From Chryseobacterium capnotolerans (lineage in GTDB: Bacteria; Bacteroidota; Bacteroidia; Flavobacteriales; Weeksellaceae), in contig NZ_CP065589.1 in NCBI RefSeq assembly GCF_021278965.1, forward strand, positions 3,105,001-3,169,000: 64,000 nucleotides of DNA, given 5' to 3'. Below, piece by piece: positions 58,061-64,000 of this stretch (the stretch's first letter is position 1; every line of letters begins with the position of its first letter). Both the position numbers and the translations under genes were made by a program. The notes below the pieces were generated by a model. That model made no database searches. It was given only the letters and a program-made list of their open reading frames with translations, and had not been told where the DNA came from.

Positions 58061-58690
58061 ATGAAAAAAATATACTACGCTCCGGGATTAATCAGTGCTA
58101 TATTAATTCCTCTCCTATTGTGGTATTACGGAAATCAAAGGGTTCACCCTCAATATACAGTGGTGGATCTGGGAATACCTAGTAAAATCAGGCCCAATAG
58201 AAATTTTGACAATACTTTCGAACCCTATAGAAATTGGAATTACAAAAAAATTGTAGTTAAACCCAATACAGCTATTCAAAACCAAAAAATTTATATTTCT
58301 GAACTTAAAGAATTGCAGGCAAGAAATGAGAAAGAATCAGGCATTGAATTTATAATCAATGACAAGAATAGTTATGAAGATTTCATAGTCATTATAAATG
58401 TAATGAATCTTTCTAAACAGGAAACCTTTTGTGCTGATATAGGAGCAACAGGCCACATTTTTGCTATTCATGAATATGTTGATCCTAATAAACATATACA
58501 TGAAAATATCTGTTCAGTTGGGCCCGACATTATTTATAAAGAAGAAAATCAATATACTGGCTTTGATCAATTAAAATCTTTTGCAAAACTCCCAAAGCAG
58601 TCTTTTTATATGATTTTTGGTTTTCTTGTATTTATTAATATTTCCATGTTGAGCATTAAAGAAAGATTTCAACTATACAGATCCAACTAA
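58061..58690 (+). CDS. Uncharacterised membrane protein (209 aa)
   Basis: N-terminal helix (residues 6-24; YAPGLISAILIPLLLWYY), a soluble middle (about 30-180) with DLGIPSKIRP and IEFIINDKNSYEDF, and a C-terminal helix (about 183-203). The middle would face the periplasm if the N-terminus is inside. No family recognised. It has its own terminator, shared with the converging msrAB. Confidence 0.55.
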   Translation: MKKIYYAPGLISAILIPLLLWYYGNQRVHPQYTVVDLGIPSKIRPNRNFDNTFEPYRNWNYKKIVVKPNTAIQNQKIYISELKELQARNEKESGIEFIINDKNSYEDFIVIINVMNLSKQETFCADIGATGHIFAIHEYVDPNKHIHENICSVGPDIIYKEENQYTGFDQLKSFAKLPKQSFYMIFGFLVFINISMLSIKERFQLYRSN

Positions 58691-58693
58691 AAT

Positions 58694-58721
58694 AAAAGGC
58701 TGCCATTCGGCAGCCTTCCTT
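58694..58721. terminator. Bidirectional terminator
   Basis: Perfect 9-bp stem (58696-58704 with 58709-58717, AAGGCTGCC) between converging genes. Confidence 0.85.
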
Positions 58722-58726
58722 TCAAT

Positions 58727-59845
58727 TTACTTTTTATCTAACAACGGAAGATATTTTCCGTATCCTTTTGTTTCCATCTCCGCTTTGGGGATAAACTTCA
58801 GGGAAGCACTGTTGATACAGTAGCGAAGTCCTCCTTTATCCTCTGGTCCATCTGTAAAAAGATGTCCTAAGTGAGCGTCTCCGGTTTTACTTCTTACTTC
58901 TACCCTTGTCATTCCGTGGGTACGATCCAGCTTTTCATCAATAAGTCCTTTGGTAATTGGTTTTGAGAAACTTGGCCATCCACAACCTGATTCAAATTTG
59001 TCTGTTGAGACAAACAAAGGCTCTCCTGTTGTGATGTCTACATAAATTCCCTCACGGGTTTCGTTCCAGTATTCATTTTGAAAAGCTCTTTCTGTTCCAT
59101 TTTCCTGTGTTACATTATATTGTTCTGCACTAAGTTTTTCCTTTAGAACCTTTTTATCCTGCTTTTGATAGGTTGTCGCTTTTGGAAGTGGGTTTGCTTT
59201 CTTCGCCATTTCAAAAAGTCCCGGTTCAATATGGCAATAGCCGCCCGGGTTTTTATCTAAATAATCCTGATGATAGTCTTCGGCTTTATAGAAATTCTTC
59301 AAAGCAGTAGTTTCTACTACAACAGGTTTGCTATATCCTTTTGCCAGCTTCTGAACTTCATTTTTTACAAGAGCTTCATCAGCTTTATCGATATAATAAA
59401 TTCCTGTTCTGTATTGGTCACCTCTGTCATTTCCCTGCTGATTAAGGCTGGTAGGATCAATAGTTTTAAAATACAGATCGATCAACAGTTTCAAGTCCAC
59501 TTGCTCAGGATCATATTTCACTTTCACTGTTTCTGCAAAGCCTGTTGTATGACTTACCACTTCTTCATAGGTAGGATTCTGAGTCTTCCCGTTAGCATAA
59601 CCAACTTCTGTTCCTACAACTCCACGAATCTGCTGAAAGAAATGTTCTGTTCCCCAAAAACATCCACCCGCAAAATAAATTTCCCTTACGTTTCTATTAT
59701 CCATAATTTCCTGTTTTTCTTTTTTTACGTCTGTTTCAATGGGCTTATTCTTTTTAAAAAGCCCACTCCCAGCAGCAAAGACTGCAATACCCAGAATAAT
59801 CCCGAGTACAATTAATATATTTTTCATATTTAGCTTTTTATTCAT
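58727..59845 (-). CDS. msrAB: Membrane-anchored bifunctional methionine sulfoxide reductase MsrA/MsrB
   Basis: 372 aa. An N-terminal helix (about residues 9-29) anchors the enzyme, probably in the periplasm. MsrA (about 53-215) has [13 protein letters not shown] with catalytic Cys 62 and the [12 protein letters not shown] motif. MsrB (about 235-365) has [13 protein letters not shown] and the catalytic [11 protein letters not shown]; it lacks the two CxxC zinc pairs, and has [10 protein letters not shown] where one would be. It reduces both S- and R-methionine sulfoxide. The ATG overlaps the DUF417 stop (TAATG), which fixes the start at 59845 and suggests coupled translation. Confidence 0.93.
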   Translation of the reverse strand: MNKKLNMKNILIVLGIILGIAVFAAGSGLFKKNKPIETDVKKEKQEIMDNRNVREIYFAGGCFWGTEHFFQQIRGVVGTEVGYANGKTQNPTYEEVVSHTTGFAETVKVKYDPEQVDLKLLIDLYFKTIDPTSLNQQGNDRGDQYRTGIYYIDKADEALVKNEVQKLAKGYSKPVVVETTALKNFYKAEDYHQDYLDKNPGGYCHIEPGLFEMAKKANPLPKATTYQKQDKKVLKEKLSAEQYNVTQENGTERAFQNEYWNETREGIYVDITTGEPLFVSTDKFESGCGWPSFSKPITKGLIDEKLDRTHGMTRVEVRSKTGDAHLGHLFTDGPEDKGGLRYCINSASLKFIPKAEMETKGYGKYLPLLDKK

Positions 59846-60293
59846 TATTTTTTATTTTGTAATACCATGAATCCAAATCCTAAAAGCATCAGATCCTTCA
59901 ATATAAAAAAGTCTGTAACAGGAATTCCATCCACTACTTTCCACATTCCCGGAGTGGTAAACAAATAGCTTAATGTCACCAGAAAAGTAACAATCATTCC
60001 TATTCCTGCATATCTTTTAGTACAGCAAATTTCGCACTAAATATCAGTAATAAAGCAATGATAATTTCTATCGCTCCGATAAGATTTGACACTGTCTGAG
60101 CGCTCATAATCTTATATACGAAAAAAGTTAAGAAATGGTTTTCCACCAAAGGTTTTATAGCTGCTGCTTCAGTAGGAGTAAATTTGAAGATTCCTATCCA
60201 AAGCAATATAAGCGCTGCTCCGAAAAGAGAAATATAATATCCCAGGGAATACGTTGATTGATTTTTATCCGATTGATGTGCTGTTCCGATCAT
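59845..60293 (-). CDS. DUF417/YkgB (RclC-like) membrane protein (single-base frameshift in sequence)
   Basis: 149 aa after repair, four membrane helices. Family phrases: [37 protein letters not shown], then after repair [19 protein letters not shown] and [10 protein letters not shown]. The frame breaks at the T run 60015-60018 (one base short); adding one gives [14 protein letters not shown] and carries the frame to a TAA at 59845-59847. The E. coli relative RclC belongs to the reactive-chlorine response. Coupling to msrAB and position after an ECF sigma/anti-sigma pair support a role in oxidant stress. Confidence 0.85.
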
Positions 60294-60333
60294 TTTTTTA
60301 GATTTTGAATTAATACTTTTATCATTTTCAAAA

Positions 60334-60363
60334 GGATAGTCGGTACTATTTCAAAATCCTGAC
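60334..60363 (-). promoter_or_regulatory. Candidate ECF sigma promoter upstream of DUF417-msrAB
   Basis: On the minus strand, GTCAGGATTTTGA (60351-60363) and CGACTAT (within 60334-60342) are about 15 bp apart, the spacing expected for ECF sigma factors. The -10-like CGACTAT is G/C-containing and unlike the housekeeping box. The predicted start is about 35 nt before the DUF417 ATG. I saw no other copy in the window. Confidence 0.4.
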
Positions 60364-60372
60364 AAAATTTTC

Positions 60373-60642
60373 TTAAAAATCTAATTTTTCAATCATTTTA
60401 TTTTTAAAATCCTGAATTTCAGATTCATTAATTTCAGCATTTTTTTCTGTAAGTGTTTTTCTGAAAATCTTATCCAGCAACTTCAGTTTTTCATTATAGG
60501 CCTTACACCATTTACAGATAGCAATATGAAGGCTCAATCTCCTGTTTTCTTTGGCAGAGATTGTTTGGGCATTACGTTTTTCCATCAGCAAAGTGGCTTC
60601 TTTGCATGGCAAAAACAGAATATGTAATATCTTTTTAAGCAT
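60373..60642 (-). CDS. Zinc-finger (ZAS-like) anti-sigma factor
   Basis: 89 aa, soluble. It carries the HxxxCxxC zinc motif HIAICKWC (H39, C43, C46) plus an N-terminal Cys (C13) in LPCKEATLLMEKR, the pattern of redox-sensing anti-sigma factors related to the ChrR/RsrA type. Oxidation or loss of zinc would release the sigma factor. Its ATG lies 5 bp after the repaired sigma stop, as usual for cognate pairs. There is no membrane helix, so it acts in the cytosol. Confidence 0.75.
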   Translation of the reverse strand: MLKKILHILFLPCKEATLLMEKRNAQTISAKENRRLSLHIAICKWCKAYNEKLKLLDKIFRKTLTEKNAEINESEIQDFKNKMIEKLDF

Positions 60643-60647
60643 TTTAA

Positions 60648-61200
60648 TTATAATTTTGAAAACCAGTTAAACTCCAGACATTCTCTCAATTGCATACGGG
60701 TTCGTTGAAGGATTTTCCAAAGGTTAGTCGTAGAAACATTCAATTCCTGACTCACATCAGATGCTTTTTTTTTCTTCAATGTAATACATTTTCAATAAAA
60801 TTTTCCATTTGGCGGGTAATTCTTCGATACATTCTTCAAGTGTTTTATTAAATTCCTGATTGTCTAACAGTTCGGATTCAGTGGAAACATTCCAGTCATT
60901 CAAAACGTCATTATTTTTCCATGAACCAGACTCATCAAAAAAGTGATCCAGCCTTATATTAGGCTCAGATTTATATTTTTTCCGGTAAAAATCAGCAATT
61001 TTTCTCTGAAGAATAGCCATAAGCCAAGTGAGTGGCTGGCTCTTTCCTTCAAAAGAATCATAATTGGAAAAGGCTGCAATAAAAACATCCTGAACCACAT
61101 CTTGGGCATCTTCTTTATTGGAAAGCATATATAAAGCTTTCTTCAAAAGCGGTCCGGAGTATTGGTCTATCCAGCTTTTCAGAATTTCGTTTTCCATCAT
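60648..61200 (-). CDS. ECF-type RNA polymerase sigma factor (single-base frameshift in sequence)
   Basis: 183 aa after repair. Region 2: KKALYMLSNKEDAQDVVQDVFIAAF and WLMAILQRKIADFYRK. Region 4 begins LEECIEELPAKWKILLKMYYIEEKK. The frame breaks at the T run 60765-60773 (nine instead of eight); removing one gives KASDVSQELNVSTTNLWKILQRTR, the recognition helix-turn-helix, and ends WFSKL at 60648. It should direct transcription of the downstream DUF417-msrAB unit and be held by the adjacent anti-sigma. No self-promoter of ECF type is visible upstream. Confidence 0.86.
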
Positions 61201-61262
61201 TTGTAAGTATGTTTTATCTTATTTCAGATCTTAACGAAGGTAATAAGTTAAATGGAAATGAA

Positions 61263-61293
61263 CAAAAATATTCTGGATGACCGTTCTTTTCAA
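61263..61293 (-). promoter_or_regulatory. Housekeeping-type promoter of the sigma gene
   Basis: Minus-strand TTG (61291-61293) and TATTTTTG (61263-61270) 20 bp apart match the -33/-7 pattern. Leader of about 55 nt before the ATG at 61200. So the sigma gene appears to be transcribed constitutively. Confidence 0.55.
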
Positions 61294-61302
61294 TTTTGAT
61301 AT

Positions 61303-61370
61303 TTTTTGTTGGAAAGCGCAAAAACGCAAAGAATTTTAAATAGATGTGTATGTTTTTAAGGCGCAAGATT
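61303..61370. repeat. Copy 2 of the dispersed intergenic element
   Basis: Matches 34835-34895 in inverted orientation over about 65 bp: TTTTTGTTGGAAA, a GC-containing block, GATTTT-like, TGTATGTT and AAGGCGCAAG in the same order. An 82-codon minus-strand frame (61214-61462) crosses it but has low-complexity translation and is not a gene. The rest of the gap 61371-61588 holds nothing recognisable. Confidence 0.6.
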
Positions 61371-61588
61371 TTTATCTGCGATAAAATTATACACTGTTGT
61401 ATTCGCAACGAATAAGGGTATTTGTAAATTTGTGGGAAAAAATAACGCAGGAGATTATTCAAAAACGTTGTGTCCTTGCGTTAAAAAAAAATTAATGATT
61501 TTACAGACATGATATTATCAATATATTCCTTTGTGTAGATAATTATTATGTCCGGCATTTGATAAAACATCCTTGAAAATATGAAATA

Positions 61589-61622
61589 TTGAATATTAAA
61601 TCACCTAAAAATCTTAAATTTG
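61589..61622 (+). promoter_or_regulatory. Promoter of alaS
   Basis: TTG at 61589-61591 and TAAATTTG at 61615-61622, 23 bp apart. Leader of about 40 nt before the ATG at 61666. Confidence 0.55.
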
Positions 61623-61665
61623 CATCTTATCAAAATTTGATATTAAAAAAAGCAAAAGCAATACT

Positions 61666-64000
61666 ATGACATCACAAGAGATACGTCAAAAATTTTTAGA
61701 CTATTTTAAAAGTAAGGAGCACCTTATCGTTCCTTCAGCTCCTATTGTGCTGAAAGACGACCCTACCCTTATGTTTTCCAACTCAGGAATGACGCAGTTC
61801 AAGGATTTTTTCCTTGGCTACAAAACCCCTACGGCCCCAAGAATAGCCGATACACAGAAGTGTTTGAGAGTTTCAGGAAAGCACAATGATTTGGATGATG
61901 TAGGTAGAGATACTTACCACCACACCATGTTTGAAATGTTGGGGAACTGGTCTTTCGGGGATTACTTCAAAAAGGAGGCTATTGCTTTTGCCTGGGAATT
62001 ACTGACTGAAGTATACGGAATACCAAAAGAGAATTTATATGTAACCATTTTTGAAGGGGATGCATCTGAAAACCTTAACAGAGACCAGGATGCTTATAAT
62101 TTCTGGAAATCTCATATTGCAGAGGATAGAATCATCAACGGAAATAAAAAGGATAACTTCTGGGAAATGGGCGCAAGCGGACCTTGTGGACCTTGTTCGG
62201 AAATCCATATCGATTTAAGAACTCCTGAAGAAAAAGCTAAAGTTTCTGGTTTGGAACTGGTGAACAATGATCACCCTCAAGTAGTAGAAGTTTGGAACCT
62301 CGTTTTCATGGAATTTAACAGAAAAGCTGATGGTTCTCTGGAAAAATTACCTGCTCAACACGTAGATACAGGAATGGGCTTTGAGCGTCTTTGTATGGCA
62401 CTTCAAGGGAAATCTTCCAACTATGATACTGATGTTTTCACTCCGCTAATTGCTAAAGTTGAAGAACTTTCAGGAAAAAAATATACCGGAATTTTAGAAG
62501 ATGAAAAAGATATTGCCATTCGTGTGGTGGTTGATCACATCAGAGCAGTTTCTTTTGCAATTGCAGACGGACAATTGCCTTCAAACGGAGGAGCCGGTTA
62601 CGTTATCAGAAGAATTTTGAGAAGAGGAATTTCTTATTCTTATCGATTCTTAGATATGAAAGAACCTTTCCTTTACAAATTGGTTGCTGTTCTTCAGGAA
62701 CAAATGGGAGCTTTCTTCCCTGAGCTTGAAAAGCAAGGAACTTTGGTAACAGAAGTCATCAAAAGTGAAGAAGATTCATTCTTAAAAACGATTGAAAACG
62801 GTCTGATCAGAGTTGATAAATTAATTCAACAGACGATTGCTGATAACTTGAAAGTATTACCAAGTGAAGAGGTTTTCGAATTGTATGACACCTATGGTTT
62901 CCCTGATGACTTAACAAGAATTATTGCTGAGGAAAAAGGATTAACGATTGATGAAAAAGGTTTTGAGGCTGAAATGGAGAAGCAAAAACTTCGTTCAAAA
63001 GCGGATTCTGCTCAGAAAGTATACGATTGGGTTATTGTAGAAGAAAAGCCTGAAACATTTGTGGGATACGACCAGATTGAGTCTGAAACTTCTATTACAA
63101 GATACAGAAAAGTAGAAAATAAAGACGGAGAATTTTACCAAGTGGTACTCAGCAACTCTCCTTTCTACCCTGAAGGTGGTGGACAGGTTGGTGACAAGGG
63201 TGTCCTTGAAAACGCTACTGAAAGCTTCGAAGTATTGGAAACTAAAAAAGAAAATGGATTGATCATTTCTTTGATTAATGGTCTTCCAAAAGATGCAGGT
63301 GCGGTTTTCTATGCTAAAGTAAATGCAACAGATAGAAAGAACTCTCAGGGTAATCACTCTGTAACTCACCTTTTACATGAGGCATTAAGAGATGTTCTGG
63401 GAACTCACGTAGAGCAAAAAGGTTCTTACGTAGGTCCTGATTATCTTCGTTTCGACTTCTCTCACTTTAATAAAATGACTGAAGAAGAAATTGCTTTAAT
63501 TGAAGAAAAAGTAAACCACAAGATCAAAGAAAGCATTGCATTACAGGAATTCAGAAGCATCCCGATTAAGGAAGCTTTGGAGAAAGGAGCAATGGCTTTA
63601 TTTGGTGAAAAATATGGTGACAATGTGAGAATGATCCAATTCGGAAGTTCTAAGGAACTTTGCGGAGGAACTCACGTAAAAAACACCAGCGAAATCGGTC
63701 ATTTCAAAATTACTTCTGAAGGATCTGCAGCAGCAGGGATCAGAAGGATTGAAGCCATCTCAGGAGATAAATCTGAGGAATATTTCAAGAGTCTTGAAAA
63801 ACAGATCATTGAACTTTCTCAATTACTGAAATCTAAAGATGTGGTAAGATCTATCGAGAAATTAATGGAGGAAAATGCTTCATTAAAAGCTGAAGTAGAT
63901 TCTTTTAAAAGGAAAAAGCAAAAGGAGAAATTGGTGACTGGAAAAATGCTTATGAGCAGAAAGGTAACAAACAGTTATTGGTAAAAAGACTTCTTTAGAT
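61666..64000 (+). CDS. alaS: Alanine-tRNA ligase, 3' end outside window (single-base frameshift in sequence)
   Basis: About 778 residues visible. Class II core motifs: [55 protein letters not shown], and [15 protein letters not shown]. The editing domain has [17 protein letters not shown] (HxxxH) and [15 protein letters not shown] (CxxxH zinc site). The frame breaks at the A run 63907-63910, one base short; with it the C-terminal part continues [17 protein letters not shown] to the edge of the window. Essential, so almost certainly intact in the organism. Confidence 0.94.

Noticed and set aside
61214..61462. Minus-strand 82-codon frame upstream of the sigma gene
   Set aside because: It crosses the dispersed repeat and the sigma promoter, and the translation is low-complexity.

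Overview
The window is about 64 kb of AT-rich chromosome from a Bacteroidota bacterium, most likely Flavobacteriia of the Weeksellaceae and close to Chryseobacterium. This rests on several type IX secretion (T9SS) C-terminal sorting domains, the Bacteroidota -7 promoter box TAnnTTTG, a DnaE fused to a proofreading exonuclease, a fused 2-oxoacid dehydrogenase E1 and the general gene repertoire. No rRNA, tRNA, prophage, insertion sequence or CRISPR array was recognised. The species assignment is inference.

Layout. 0-6.3 kb: a secreted anchor-L protein (runs off the window), a DUF1003 protein with a heptad-repeat tail, a TIGR02757 protein, RNase Z, RdgB, a CPBP protease and two paralogous membrane proteins. 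6.5-17.5 kb: release factor 3, a DUF4349 lipoprotein, a secreted fibre-like protein, acyl-CoA dehydrogenase, acyl-CoA ligase, a coiled-coil protein with a zinc ribbon that has lost its cysteines, a Nif3 protein, a potassium channel and a 52-aa membrane ORF. 17.6-31.4 kb: two modular T9SS surface proteins, dnaE, a decayed S8 protease and the fused E1 enzyme. 31.5-41.5 kb: bestrophin, an Lrp regulator divergent from a methionine gamma-lyase-type enzyme, a glycosyltransferase, an RlmL-type methyltransferase with a 28-aa ORF behind it, a methyltransferase/ZIP pair, an outer-membrane FadL-like protein and a Gly/Trp-rich lipoprotein. 41.6-54.6 kb: proS, DUF937-OmpA, mntH, grpE, dnaJ, DUF808, TPR protein, lipoprotein esterase, DedA, prfB, a small membrane protein and an FAD oxidoreductase. 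54.7-64 kb: an unusual AAA ATPase, an ABC exporter pair, an ECF sigma/anti-sigma/DUF417/MsrAB cluster, and alaS (runs off the window).

Twelve genes, including essential ones (dnaE, proS, alaS, grpE), are each broken by a single-base indel in a homopolymer. In every case adding or removing one base restores a full-length family member, so I treat these as sequence errors and annotate whole genes. The S8 protease gene is different: its whole catalytic domain is missing, so it is a true pseudogene.

The most coherent functional unit is the minus-strand cluster at 58.7-61.3 kb. A sigma gene with a housekeeping-type promoter sits ahead of a zinc-finger anti-sigma gene, followed by an ECF-like promoter and a translationally coupled DUF417 membrane protein and MsrAB repair enzyme. 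This looks like a small oxidant-response regulon. Other points of interest are a DnaJ with only one zinc centre, a proofreading DnaE with a degenerate PHP site, an AAA ATPase with altered Walker residues, and families of intergenic repeats.
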